Positions 22,100-31,345 of a stretch of 64,000 nt of DNA are shown here, in pieces; the stretch's first letter is position 1; each line of letters starts with the position of its first letter. The DNA is from an uncultured Alphaproteobacteria bacterium (lineage in GTDB: Bacteria > Pseudomonadota > Alphaproteobacteria > HIMB59 > GCA-002718135), in contig CACNND010000005.1 of the NCBI GenBank assembly GCA_902621725.1, positions 1-64,000 of the forward strand. The letters run 5' to 3'. The translations under genes were made by a program, and so were the position numbers. Under the pieces are notes generated by a model that made no database searches, was not told where the DNA came from, and saw only the letters and a list, made by a program, of their open reading frames with translations.

Positions 22100-23481
22100 C
22101 TAGATTTCCGCCAAATCGTTCCTTTATCAGTATCTTCTATTTCTATGCCTTTATCTTTTAATGTGTCCCTAATAGTATCTGCCAAATTAAAATTTTTACT
22201 GCGTCTAGCTTCATTACGTTCATTTATCAACCTTTCAATTTCTTCAGTATTTTCAGTATCTTTTTGATTATAACCTAACCAATTTCCTGGATCATCTTCA
22301 AGAATACCTAATATTTTACCGGCAGAAAGAAGATTTTTTTTGATTTCTTTTTTTCTTTCATCAGATGCAGATGCAGCATCATTTGCTTCTTCATTAAGTT
22401 TTGCAATGACTTTAGGTGTATTCAAATCATCCAAAAATGATTCCATTATAGAATCAGAAGGTAAGTTAAAATCTATTTCAACTTCTGACAGCTCTAATAG
22501 AACTCTATAAAGTCGATCTATCATTTTGCTATTTTGTTCAATGATTTCTTCTGTCCAGTTCAATGGCTGTTTGTAATGAGCTGACAACAATGTTAATCGC
22601 AAAACCTCTCCCTTGTATTTTTTATTGAGATCATGAACGAGTCTAATATTGCCAATTGACTTTGACATTTTTTCTCCCTCAACATTAACAAATCCATTAT
22701 GAAACCAATAAGTTGCAAAATCTTTAGGATCTTTATTTTCAGATATGGAACAAGTTTGTGCTATTTCATTTTCATGATGCGGAAACACCAAGTCAATACC
22801 ACCGCTATGGATATCAAAAGGAAGACCCAATGATTTTTCTGACATAACGGAGCACTCTAAATGCCATCCTGGTCTTCCAAATCCCCAAGGTGAATCCCAA
22901 CCAGGTAAGGGTGAAGGAGATGGTTTCCATAAAATAAAATCTGCTGGATCTTTTTTGAACGGCGCTACTTCAACACGGCTTCCAGCTATTTGTTCATCTC
23001 TATTTCTTTTTGAAAGAATTCCATAATTATCAAAACTTGGCACATGAAATAAAACATGACCCTCTTTTTCATAAGCTTTATTTTCATCAATTAATTTTTT
23101 TATCAACTCGATCATTTCTTTAATATGATCAGTTGCCCTTGGTTGAATATCGGGAAGATTAACGCCAAGTGCACTCATGTCATTATTGTAAATCTCTGTA
23201 TATTTATTTGTGATAACACTAATGTCCTCACCTGTTTCTTTAGAAGCTTCTATAATCTTGTCATCAATATCAGTGATATTAGATACATAGGTCACTTGTT
23301 TAAATTGTGTTTTTAATACACGGACTAATAAATCATTTACAACTGCCATACGCGCATTACCTATGTGTGCAAAATTGTAAACAGTTGGACCGCAAGCATA
23401 TATTCTTACATGATCTGGATTAACTGGTTTAAAAAATTCTTTTTTACCACTTAATGTGTTTTGTAACTGTAATGACATCAA
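22096..23481 (-). CDS. cysS: Cysteinyl-tRNA synthetase
   Basis: Charges tRNA-Cys. Class I synthetase of 461 residues with the HIGH-type motif in FAHIGNARM (about 38-46), the substrate zinc cysteine in [17 protein letters not shown] and the KMSKS loop in [12 protein letters not shown] helical DALR-type domain and anticodon-binding tail follow. It heads the cysS-thrS-hemB-hisI-ribA-DUF985 run, with a DUF2141 gene just upstream on the same strand. Confidence 0.97.
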   Translation of the reverse strand: MMSLQLQNTLSGKKEFFKPVNPDHVRIYACGPTVYNFAHIGNARMAVVNDLLVRVLKTQFKQVTYVSNITDIDDKIIEASKETGEDISVITNKYTEIYNNDMSALGVNLPDIQPRATDHIKEMIELIKKLIDENKAYEKEGHVLFHVPSFDNYGILSKRNRDEQIAGSRVEVAPFKKDPADFILWKPSPSPLPGWDSPWGFGRPGWHLECSVMSEKSLGLPFDIHSGGIDLVFPHHENEIAQTCSISENKDPKDFATYWFHNGFVNVEGEKMSKSIGNIRLVHDLNKKYKGEVLRLTLLSAHYKQPLNWTEEIIEQNSKMIDRLYRVLLELSEVEIDFNLPSDSIMESFLDDLNTPKVIAKLNEEANDAASASDERKKEIKKNLLSAGKILGILEDDPGNWLGYNQKDTENTEEIERLINERNEARRSKNFNLADTIRDTLKDKGIEIEDTDKGTIWRKSR

Positions 23482-23489
23482 TATAATTT

Positions 23490-23912
23490 TTAATAATTAA
23501 GTTCTATTACCACGGGTTCGCCATGAACTAAAATGATTGCGGCTTTTTCAAATGATGGAGGACCTTTTGGTTGATAATTATTACTAAAGGCAAAACCTTC
23601 TTTTGGTCTCCAGAATAATCCAGTCTTTAATTTTCCATCCGAATCTTCATCGTGATAGGCAACAATTGCTATTTTTCCTTCGTGTATCTTACTCAAAGGA
23701 ACTACAACCTCACCCTTTTGCACTCTTTTTCTAACGCTCTCAATTGCTAATTCTTCATCCAAAAAGCTCTCTTTTGAGTCATATATCTTAACATCAATGT
23801 AACCATCACCATGTTCTACATTTGGAAAAATGATAGTTCCATGTGCAAAAAGACCAAAAGACCATGTGACTGTTAAGCTAAAAAAGAATATTTTAGTAAA
23901 AAAACTTTTCAT
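23490..23912 (-). CDS. DUF2141 family periplasmic protein
   Basis: 140 residues with an N-terminal signal peptide (hydrophobic stretch ending near LFAHG). The body matches the DUF2141 pattern: a beta-rich domain with AIVAYHDEDSDGKL and a late GFAFSNN motif followed by PPSFEKAAIIL. The role is unknown; it is predicted to be exported. It sits 8 bases before cysS and diverges from pabB across only 28 bases. Confidence 0.82.
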   Translation of the reverse strand: MKSFFTKIFFFSLTVTWSFGLFAHGTIIFPNVEHGDGYIDVKIYDSKESFLDEELAIESVRKRVQKGEVVVPLSKIHEGKIAIVAYHDEDSDGKLKTGLFWRPKEGFAFSNNYQPKGPPSFEKAAIILVHGEPVVIELNY

Positions 23913-23940
23913 ATAAGTATCCTAATTATAATAGAATCAA

Positions 23941-25146
23941 GTGCTGAACAATAAAGAATATCTAAATAGACTATATCAATCAGATAAACCTCTTATAATT
24001 TATAAAACTGATAAGGGTTATGATATCTATACTGATTTTTCTAGAAGAATTATTATTAATAAAAAAAATCTAAAATATTTTCTTAATATCCAATCAAAAT
24101 CAAAAAAATCTAAGATTGAAGAATTGAATTGTTATGTTGGTTTCTTTGGTTATAAGCTTCTTTGTGAAAATATAGGAATAAAGTTTCCAAAACAGCAATC
24201 TAAAAATTTTCATAGTGGCGTATTTTACAAGCCACAAACTAAAATTAGTATTGGTAAAAAAATAGTAATCAAAAGCATTAAAACCAATTTTAGAAATATA
24301 AGTATCAATACAAAAAAATATTTACAGTTAAATAAAAAGTTTAATCTTAATTTATCTTTAAAGCAGTACTCTAAGATATTTAATGATTTCTCTAAAAATA
24401 TTAAACAGGGCAAAACTTATCAAATTAAAATAGCTCAAACATATTCGAAAAAAGGTAATATCAATTCTATTGATCTTTTTTGGAAGCTAATGAAAATGAA
24501 TGAATCACCTGAAAGTTTTCTTATCAGGGAAAAAGACTATAATATTGTAAGTTGTTCACCAGAGACACTCATATTGAAAAAAGATAACACAATTAGAACT
24601 AAACCTATTGCTGGAACATTAAGAAAAACAAAGCAGTTAAATAAAAATAAAGCTCTAACATTCTTTAGAAGAAATGAAAAAGAAACTAAAGAACATAATA
24701 TGATTGTTGATATGGAAAGAAATGATCTGTCTAAAATTTGTAAAACTGGATCTGTAAAAATAGATAAACTAAAAAAGGTTGAGGAATATCGTGATCTTTT
24801 TCATTACGTTACAACAATCAAGGGAGTTATAAAAAATAAAATGAGTAACCATGATATAATTTCTTCTTTAATGCCAGGAGGTTCAGTCATTGGTTGTCCA
24901 AAAATTAGTACTATTCAACTTCTAAATAGAAAAGAAAAATTTGACAGAAATATTTATACAGGCAGTTTTGGAATTATACATTCAAATGGTGATATGCGAT
25001 TTAACATAATGATTAGAACACTACTTAATTTTAAAAATGATATTGAATTATCAGTTGCTAGTGGTGTGATCTTAGGTAGTACTGCAAAAAAAGAATATAA
25101 TGAAAATTATATTAAAGCTAAATCACTTTTAGATCTATTTAACTAA
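23941..25146 (+). CDS. pabB: Aminodeoxychorismate synthase component I (PabB/TrpE family)
   Basis: Chorismate-binding enzyme that, with a PabA amidotransferase, makes 4-amino-4-deoxychorismate for folate. The 401 residues, starting at GTG, show the chorismate-binding C-terminal domain: SCSPETL, RNDL, HYVTTIKG and PGGSVIGCPK. The position that is PIKGT in E. coli PabB (with its nucleophilic lysine) reads PIAGT here, as in anthranilate synthase TrpE. No LLES tryptophan-binding motif is seen. Its place in a six-gene folate operon strongly favours PabB; a dual-function or TrpE-like enzyme cannot be excluded. Confidence 0.85.
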   Translation: MLNNKEYLNRLYQSDKPLIIYKTDKGYDIYTDFSRRIIINKKNLKYFLNIQSKSKKSKIEELNCYVGFFGYKLLCENIGIKFPKQQSKNFHSGVFYKPQTKISIGKKIVIKSIKTNFRNISINTKKYLQLNKKFNLNLSLKQYSKIFNDFSKNIKQGKTYQIKIAQTYSKKGNINSIDLFWKLMKMNESPESFLIREKDYNIVSCSPETLILKKDNTIRTKPIAGTLRKTKQLNKNKALTFFRRNEKETKEHNMIVDMERNDLSKICKTGSVKIDKLKKVEEYRDLFHYVTTIKGVIKNKMSNHDIISSLMPGGSVIGCPKISTIQLLNRKEKFDRNIYTGSFGIIHSNGDMRFNIMIRTLLNFKNDIELSVASGVILGSTAKKEYNENYIKAKSLLDLFN

Positions 25147-25703
25147 TGATTTATCTCATTGATCACGAAGATTCATTCACATACAATTTAGCTCATCTAC
25201 TAGATAGTATTGAGCCAACATTTGTTTCAAATTATTATGAAATAAATCAAACAAAACTAGAAAAATCTTCGACCATCGTTCTTTCACCAGGCCCTGGTGA
25301 ACCAAAAGATTATCCATTAACAACTAAGATTTACAATAAATATAAAGGGAAGAAAAAAATATTAGGAATATGTTTAGGTTTCCAACAAATAGTTTTTTGT
25401 GAAGGAGCTAAAATAGTTCAACAAAAAAATATTCTTCATGGTTATCAGAGTCATATTAAAGTTACTAACGATAAATCAATTTTTAAAAAAAATTTTAATT
25501 TTCTTGGAGGTCGATATCATTCCTTAAAAATGGCTGAACCATTTGTTTCTCAATCAATGATAGTTACAATGCGTTGTGTAAAAACAAATGTAGCAATGGC
25601 GGTTGAAGATGATATTAATAAAGTCTATGGACTACAGTTTCACCCAGATTCATTTTTAACTCCACATGGAAAATATCTTATTAAAAAAATCCTTTCACGC
25701 TAA
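25146..25703 (+). CDS. pabA: Aminodeoxychorismate/anthranilate synthase glutamine amidotransferase
   Basis: Class I glutamine amidotransferase that supplies ammonia to PabB. The 185 residues show the oxyanion loop SPGPGEP, the nucleophile cysteine in GICLGFQQ and the catalytic histidine in LQFHPDSF. It overlaps the pabB stop by one base. In bacteria with one PabA/TrpG subunit it can serve both folate and tryptophan synthesis; no other amidotransferase is visible in the window. Confidence 0.92.
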   Translation: MIYLIDHEDSFTYNLAHLLDSIEPTFVSNYYEINQTKLEKSSTIVLSPGPGEPKDYPLTTKIYNKYKGKKKILGICLGFQQIVFCEGAKIVQQKNILHGYQSHIKVTNDKSIFKKNFNFLGGRYHSLKMAEPFVSQSMIVTMRCVKTNVAMAVEDDINKVYGLQFHPDSFLTPHGKYLIKKILSR

Positions 25704-26421
25704 GAATTTTAAATTACTTAAGTTCAATTCTCTTTGGGGATACAAGGGCATCTTTACAACCATTAGACTATTTGGCAAAGAGCCAAATTTTATCTTAGTT
25801 GATCAGCATTTAAAAAAACTAAATAAAGATTTAAGATACTTTGGCATTGATGTTAAAATTTCAAAAAATTTTTTAACTAATTTTTTAAATAAATATTCTA
25901 AAATTAAAAATTACGATCACCTATTAAGAATTGCAGTAACAAAAAAAATAATCTCATTATCTGTGCGTAAACGAAACAAAGATCATAAGTATTTTACTGC
26001 AAAATTTTTTAGATTCCAACGGGCTTTACCTAACTTCAAAAACTTACAATACAAAAAAATAATTTCTTTACAAAAAAAAATTAATTTACAAAAAGAAGAG
26101 ATTCTTTTTTATTTTAACAACAAAATTTTAGAAGGCTCTACGACCAATTTAATTTTTGTAAACGGTAATAAATTATTCACTCCAAAAAATTACTATTATC
26201 ATGGAATTACTCTAGAATACTTAATTAAAAATCTACCTTATAAAATTCATAGAACAGATATTAATATTTCTAGTTTACATCAATTTAGTGAAATACTTCT
26301 AGTTGGCTCTGGTAAAGGTGTGGTTAGTATTTCTTTTATTAAACAATTTAATTGGTATAGGTCTTCAATGAAAATGTATAATTTATTATCAAAAAAATAT
26401 GCAAAAATATTATTGAAATGA
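25666..26421 (+). CDS. pabC: Class IV aminotransferase, probable aminodeoxychorismate lyase
   Basis: PLP enzyme of fold type IV, 251 residues, most likely splitting aminodeoxychorismate to p-aminobenzoate and pyruvate. GYKGIFTTIRLF corresponds to the usual N-terminal G-x-FET-R region, the PLP lysine is probably in PNFKNLQY, and ILEGSTTNLIFV plus LFTP match the family. It is lysine-rich and divergent, so branched-chain or D-amino acid aminotransferase remains possible, but the folate operon favours PabC. The only good start overlaps pabA by 38 bases, which is unusually long. Confidence 0.78.
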   Translation: MENILLKKSFHAKNFKLLKFNSLWGYKGIFTTIRLFGKEPNFILVDQHLKKLNKDLRYFGIDVKISKNFLTNFLNKYSKIKNYDHLLRIAVTKKIISLSVRKRNKDHKYFTAKFFRFQRALPNFKNLQYKKIISLQKKINLQKEEILFYFNNKILEGSTTNLIFVNGNKLFTPKNYYYHGITLEYLIKNLPYKIHRTDINISSLHQFSEILLVGSGKGVVSISFIKQFNWYRSSMKMYNLLSKKYAKILLK

Positions 26422-27236
26422 AATTAGGAAATTATAATTTTAAACTATCTAGTCCAACGGTAATGGGAATATGTAATGTTACTCCCGACTCTTTTAGTGA
26501 TGGTGGCAAGAGTTTTAAAAGTTCAGATGCACTAAAAAATATTAAAGAAATGGTAAAAAATGGAGCAAGTATTATTGATATTGGAGCAGAAAGTACAAGA
26601 CCTGGTTCAGATCCATTAACACACAAAGAAGAAGTTAAAAGATTAGAGCCGATATTAAAAAAATTGCCAAAAAATAAATTTGTCATATCGGTTGATACTA
26701 ATAAAATTGAAACTCAAGAATATGCATTAAATATGGGAGCACATATTATAAATGATGTCTTCGGTGGCTCAGAAGATTTATTCTTTTTAACTAAAAAATT
26801 TAAAACAGGTTTAATTTTAATGCACACACCTGCGCCACCCAAAACTATGCAAAAGAAAATACACTCATATAATAATGTTGTACAAGATATTAAAAAAATA
26901 TTTCTTCAGAAAATTAAACAATTAGAAAAAATAAATATTCCTTCATCCAAAGTTTGGTTTGACCCAGGTATTGGTTTTGGTAAAAATTTAAAACAAAATA
27001 TAGAAATCATGCAAAAAATTAATCAATTTAAGTTTAAGGGATATGGATTATTATTAGGATCATCTAGAAAAAGCTGGATCAACTTCATAGATAAGAGTGA
27101 AACAAATCAAAGATTGGGAGGTTCAATCGCTTCTGCATTATATTGTTATCAAAAGGGAGTTGATATATTTAGAGTTCACGACATAAAAGAAACGTCTCAA
27201 TCATTAAAAATTTTTGAAAAACTATGTTCAAAGTAG
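26418..27236 (+). CDS. folP: Dihydropteroate synthase
   Basis: Joins p-aminobenzoate to the pterin pyrophosphate in folate synthesis, the sulfonamide target. The 272 residues have the signature GICNVTPDSFSDGG (about 16-29), IIDIGAESTRPGS, the FDPGIGFGKN loop, LLGSSRKSW and the C-terminal FRVHDI. It overlaps pabC by four bases (ATGA). All main catalytic loops appear intact. Confidence 0.95.
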   Translation: MKLGNYNFKLSSPTVMGICNVTPDSFSDGGKSFKSSDALKNIKEMVKNGASIIDIGAESTRPGSDPLTHKEEVKRLEPILKKLPKNKFVISVDTNKIETQEYALNMGAHIINDVFGGSEDLFFLTKKFKTGLILMHTPAPPKTMQKKIHSYNNVVQDIKKIFLQKIKQLEKINIPSSKVWFDPGIGFGKNLKQNIEIMQKINQFKFKGYGLLLGSSRKSWINFIDKSETNQRLGGSIASALYCYQKGVDIFRVHDIKETSQSLKIFEKLCSK

Positions 27237-27568
27237 AAATAAAAAACTTATCCATCAGTGCAAATATAGGTATCACTGCTCAAGAGAGAAAGAAAAAACA
27301 GTTGTTAAAGGTAACATTAGAATTTAGTTATCCTGTTAAAAACTTACTAGATTTAAACAATATAAATAATGTGAAAGATTATTCATCTATTACAAAATAT
27401 TTAAAAACTTTCATAAAGGAGTCTCAATCACATACTCTTGAGCATTTAATAATAAAAACATCCAATGTTCTTGAAAAAAAATTTAAAATAAAAAAAGTTA
27501 AAATTACAATTAATAAAACAGCTGTAGCAAAAAAATATGGAGCTGACTCACTAAGTGTATCAAACTGA
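27224..27568 (+). CDS. folB: Dihydroneopterin aldolase
   Basis: Makes 6-hydroxymethyl-dihydropterin from dihydroneopterin. The 114 residues fit the FolB fold: SANIGITAQERKKKQ near the N-terminus with the substrate glutamate, VKDYSSITKYL, HTLEHLI and a C-terminal strand VKITINKTAV carrying the catalytic lysine region. It overlaps folP by 13 bases and folK by 14, consistent with coupled translation. Confidence 0.88.
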   Translation: MFKVEIKNLSISANIGITAQERKKKQLLKVTLEFSYPVKNLLDLNNINNVKDYSSITKYLKTFIKESQSHTLEHLIIKTSNVLEKKFKIKKVKITINKTAVAKKYGADSLSVSN

Positions 27569-28055
27569 AACAATAATCGCACTTGGCTCAAATCTAGGTA
27601 ATGCTATATTTAATTTACGGTGTGCTGTTAGAGAGTTAAAAAATATTGGTAATATAAAAAAATTTGCAAATATTTATGTTTCTTCTCCTTATGGATACAA
27701 ATCGCAAAGTAATTTTTTTAACACCGCAATAAAACTATTAACCAACCAGCAGCCATTAGAATTAATAAATAATATTTATGAAATTGAAAAAAAATTAAAA
27801 AAAAATAAAAAAATTATCAATGGTCCAAGAAACATTGATTTGGATATTATTTTTTTTGGCAAACAAATATTTAATAAAAAAAATTTAATAATTCCTCACC
27901 CAAGAGCAGCTGAAAGAGATTTTGTGTTATATCCAATACTTGATATTGATCCATTTTTTAGACATCCGCTTGAAAAAAAATCAGTAAAAGTCTTATCGCA
28001 AGAGTTGCAAAATAAATATATTATTAAACGTTTATCCTACCGAAATTTGATTTAA
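27555..28055 (+). CDS. folK: 2-amino-4-hydroxy-6-hydroxymethyldihydropteridine pyrophosphokinase
   Basis: Transfers pyrophosphate from ATP to hydroxymethyl-dihydropterin. The 166 residues contain ALGSNLGN at the N-terminus, SSPYGYKSQSNFFNTAI, the signature GPRNIDLDIIFFG and PHPRAAERDFVL. Translation starts at GTG 27555 inside the folB 3' end. It completes pabB-pabA-pabC-folP-folB-folK. Its end overlaps the convergent trpF-like gene by 24 bases. Confidence 0.94.
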   Translation: MYQTETIIALGSNLGNAIFNLRCAVRELKNIGNIKKFANIYVSSPYGYKSQSNFFNTAIKLLTNQQPLELINNIYEIEKKLKKNKKIINGPRNIDLDIIFFGKQIFNKKNLIIPHPRAAERDFVLYPILDIDPFFRHPLEKKSVKVLSQELQNKYIIKRLSYRNLI

Positions 28056-28682
28056 AAAATCTTTGAGTTTTGATTTAGAAATTAAATTTCTCTGATTTTT
28101 CAAGCTTCTAGAAATATCTAATCCAAAAGGTGTTATTTTTTTTAGAATGTTGGAAACATTTTTTTTGTCTATACCGCCACCAATATAAACTGGGATATTT
28201 TTACTTTTTATAAACTGTATTTGTTTAATACTTTTTCTCAATGAATACTTTTTAATACTCTTTTTCCTATAAACATTCATATCAAAATAAATAACATCAA
28301 CAATTTTTCTAATTGATTCAATGTATTTTTTATCAAAATTTTCTGGATTAATTGCAATACCAATTTTTAATCTTCTAAATATTTTTTTTATTTTTAATAA
28401 ATCTTTTTTGGGAAAATGATATGAACATGAAATTGTTTTTGGTTTTGTAAAATCTATTTGCTCTATTAGCTTGTCTAAAGATACATACCTAGTCAGAAGC
28501 ACTGATTCTATCTTATAATTTTTACATTCTTTAATTAATGATTGTATTTTTTTATCACTAACTGTGTTTGGTCCATTTAAATTTTTACTTGCAAAACCCA
28601 ATGATTTTATTTTATTTTTATGTGCCACTTCAACAGATTTCACATTTGTTATGCCACAAATTTTTAGAGGTATATTTTTCAT
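28032..28682 (-). CDS. trpF: Phosphoribosylanthranilate isomerase-like protein (TrpF family, divergent)
   Basis: The 216 residues start with the TrpF hallmark KICGIT (catalytic cysteine about residue 9) and end with a typical phosphate-binding region, PVYIGGGIDKKNV and GLDISRSLKN. A probable general-acid aspartate is seen in VIYFDMN. However, the glycine-rich GGTG/FDW loop that normally follows is replaced by a basic YRKKSIKKYSL stretch. It may be a very lysine-rich but working TrpF, or a paralogue with another role. No trp genes lie next to it; it faces the folate operon. Confidence 0.7.
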   Translation of the reverse strand: MKNIPLKICGITNVKSVEVAHKNKIKSLGFASKNLNGPNTVSDKKIQSLIKECKNYKIESVLLTRYVSLDKLIEQIDFTKPKTISCSYHFPKKDLLKIKKIFRRLKIGIAINPENFDKKYIESIRKIVDVIYFDMNVYRKKSIKKYSLRKSIKQIQFIKSKNIPVYIGGGIDKKNVSNILKKITPFGLDISRSLKNQRNLISKSKLKDFLNQISVG

Positions 28683-28734
28683 TAAATTTTATTTTTAAAA
28701 ATTATAAATATATGTAAACTATTTTTTTTTATAT

Positions 28735-30171
28735 ATGTCATTAAATTTTTATAGACGAGTAGCGTTTGGCCTGTCGCCAAATGAAAAACCAGATAAAGAT
28801 CCTCTTAATTGGGCAATAAATCAATTAGATACCATACCTGATCTCTTGTGGCCTGGAACAATCCCAACAGAAAAAGATTTAAGAAAAAAATATGGTGAAT
28901 GGGTGTACGGAGATAGAGAAGTTTTAAGAAAAAAATTTAAAAATGATAAACATGCATATAGAAAAGCAAAAGATGAATTAAGAATAAAAACTGGTGAAAG
29001 ATATTTTGAATTAAATGAACATGCTATTCGTCATTTTCAAACAAAGCATTCCAAACAACCTGTTTTCGAGCGTTTCTGGCTTTTTTGGGGAAATCATTTT
29101 GCAATAAGTGAAAAAGATTTTCTAGCAGAGTTTAGTACCGGACCCTATCAACGTGAAATTATTAGACCTAACATGGTTAAAACTTTTGAAGAAATGGTTC
29201 AGTCAGTAACTACTTCATGGTGTATGATTCATCACCTTGATAATTCAGAATCTTTTGGTCCCAATTCTAAAAAAGGAATGGAGTGGGGAGAGACTATAAA
29301 CGAAAATCATGCAAGAGAATTATTAGAGTTACATACAGTATCTCCAAATGCTGGATACACACAGGAAGATGTGATTCAATTAGCCTATATCATGACAGGT
29401 TGGGCTCACAAATGGGATAGAAAAAACTTAGAAACCGGTGATATTTGGTTTGATCAAGAAATGCATCAAAAAGGAGATAAAGTAGTTTTAGGAGTTAAAT
29501 ATAAAAATGATGCAAAAAGAGAACTTGCAAAGGTAATTCATGATTTGGCAACACACCCAATCTGTATCAAATTTGTTTCAACTAAATTATGCAGGCATTT
29601 TATTACAGATGAACCAACAGATGAAATGATAAACCCAGTTATAGAAGCATGGAACAAATCCGATGGAAACTTAATTGAAATTCACAAAGCAGTTATAACG
29701 CAAGCTTATAAGTATAATGAGATTACACATAAATTTCATCCACCTGAAATATGGTTAATGCAATTATCTAGAATGTTTGATTTAAATATTCCGCTTTCAT
29801 TTGAAAAAATGAATTATACTTTTAAGTTAAAGCCAAATAATAGACAAAGACAGTTATCTTGGATACTTAGAGAAATAGGTCATTCACCTTATCGTGCTAA
29901 ACAACCTAATGGTTGGAGTGATTTGGAGGTAGATTGGGTATCGCCAGAATTATTATTACGCCGATTTTGGTTTGCTTCAGTTGAACTTCCAATGCTTGTT
30001 AAATCTGGAAACAGATCCCATGGTTTTATTTTATCTTGTCTTAAAAATAATTTTGAAGATCATAAAAATATGGCATCGCTTATTGATAATTTTAGATTTG
30101 GCACATCAGATTATGATTTAGGTCAAAAGTATGGAGTCATTTGCAATTTGCCAGTAGTATTAAAAATATGA
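28735..30171 (+). CDS. DUF1800 family protein
   Basis: 478 residues matching DUF1800 (PF08811): FYRRVAFGLSP at the N-terminus, RFWLFWGNHFAIS, NENHARELLELHTV, YTQEDVIQLAYIMTGW and KFVSTKLCRHFITDEP are family landmarks. The biochemical function is unknown. Unlike many members no signal peptide is seen. Such genes nearly always pair with a DUF1501 gene, as here, where the stop overlaps the next start in ATGA. The pair has been linked by others to exported or surface proteins, but no role can be read from sequence. Confidence 0.88.
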   Translation: MSLNFYRRVAFGLSPNEKPDKDPLNWAINQLDTIPDLLWPGTIPTEKDLRKKYGEWVYGDREVLRKKFKNDKHAYRKAKDELRIKTGERYFELNEHAIRHFQTKHSKQPVFERFWLFWGNHFAISEKDFLAEFSTGPYQREIIRPNMVKTFEEMVQSVTTSWCMIHHLDNSESFGPNSKKGMEWGETINENHARELLELHTVSPNAGYTQEDVIQLAYIMTGWAHKWDRKNLETGDIWFDQEMHQKGDKVVLGVKYKNDAKRELAKVIHDLATHPICIKFVSTKLCRHFITDEPTDEMINPVIEAWNKSDGNLIEIHKAVITQAYKYNEITHKFHPPEIWLMQLSRMFDLNIPLSFEKMNYTFKLKPNNRQRQLSWILREIGHSPYRAKQPNGWSDLEVDWVSPELLLRRFWFASVELPMLVKSGNRSHGFILSCLKNNFEDHKNMASLIDNFRFGTSDYDLGQKYGVICNLPVVLKI

Positions 30172-31319
30172 ACTGCACAAGAAGAAATTTTTTAATTGGA
30201 GGATCAACAACATTGTTTCTTTCTGGATATTTTCCAAAAATAAGTTTTGCTTCAATGCAGAAAAAAAATCTAATTATTATATCACTTCGTGGAGGAATGG
30301 ATGGTCTAACAGCTGTTCCTGTTATTGGAGATAAACGTCTCAAAAAATTAAGAAAAAAACTCATTCTGGAAGACGTTCTTAATTTGAATAGCGACTTCGG
30401 CCTTCATCCTAAATTAGAAATTTTTCATAAACTCTGGCAAAAAAATCAAGCGGCATTTGTTCATGCAACAAATATTCCTTACACAGGTAGATCACATTTT
30501 GATGGACAAAATTTAATGGAAACTGGAGCACACATTCCATACAAAGAAAAAACAGGATGGCTTGGTAGGGGGTTACTAGCTTCAAATATTATAGGAAAAG
30601 GTTTGGCAATATCTTTACCAATGCCACTTTTATTAAGAGGTGTGCCACAGAATAATAACTTCTTCCCATCACCAGATTTTGTTGAAACAAAGTTAATAGA
30701 TCAAATTTATAATGAATTTAAGGGAGAGCATAACGAGCTAATTAAATCTACACTTGATACAATTAGACAAAGACCATTGTCTATGCAAATAGCTACTGAC
30801 TCTGATGATAGAAAAAAACTTGCTCTTGAAGCTGCTAAACAATTAAAAGATCAAAGTGGTCCTCGAGTTGCTGTATTTGATTTAGATGGTTTTGATACAC
30901 ATGCTGCTCAAGGAGGTGTTGATGGAGCACATGCTGATGAACTAGAAGAAGTAAATAAGATTGTTACTATTCTACATGAAAATCTTGGCCAAGCATTTGA
31001 TAATACACTAATTCTTACTCTGACTGAATTTGGCCGAACTATAAAACAAAATGGAGGCTATGGAACTGAGCACGGATATGGAAGTGCAATACTAATGGCT
31101 GGAGGCTTGTTAAAAAAATCTCAAGTTTATACAGATTGGCCTGGACTAAAAAAGAAAGAATTGTTTGAGGGAAGAGATCTAAATTCGACTATTGATTCCA
31201 GGGTTGTTTATAATTCTGCAATGTCAATTTGTTTTAACCAAGATCCAGAATTTTTGCGTAAAAAAGTTTTTTGGGGAGACGAACTTCCTGATTTGTCACA
31301 AGAATTGTTTAAGATTTAG
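30168..31319 (+). CDS. DUF1501 family protein, Tat-exported
   Basis: 383 residues of the DUF1501 (PF07394) family, in the sulfatase/alkaline-phosphatase-like superfamily. A twin-arginine signal starts the protein (CTRRNFLIGGS) and predicts folded export to the periplasm. Body motifs are IIISLRGGMDGLT, GRSHFDGQNLMETG, FDLDGFDTHAAQGG and LTEFGRTIKQNGGYGTEHGYG, which carry likely metal-binding Asp/His residues. I start at the ATG overlapping the DUF1800 stop because it gives the Tat motif; the frame runs upstream only to a TTG. Substrate unknown. Confidence 0.87.
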   Translation: MNCTRRNFLIGGSTTLFLSGYFPKISFASMQKKNLIIISLRGGMDGLTAVPVIGDKRLKKLRKKLILEDVLNLNSDFGLHPKLEIFHKLWQKNQAAFVHATNIPYTGRSHFDGQNLMETGAHIPYKEKTGWLGRGLLASNIIGKGLAISLPMPLLLRGVPQNNNFFPSPDFVETKLIDQIYNEFKGEHNELIKSTLDTIRQRPLSMQIATDSDDRKKLALEAAKQLKDQSGPRVAVFDLDGFDTHAAQGGVDGAHADELEEVNKIVTILHENLGQAFDNTLILTLTEFGRTIKQNGGYGTEHGYGSAILMAGGLLKKSQVYTDWPGLKKKELFEGRDLNSTIDSRVVYNSAMSICFNQDPEFLRKKVFWGDELPDLSQELFKI

Positions 31320-31345
31320 AAATAAATAATTTTTTTAGTAATTTC

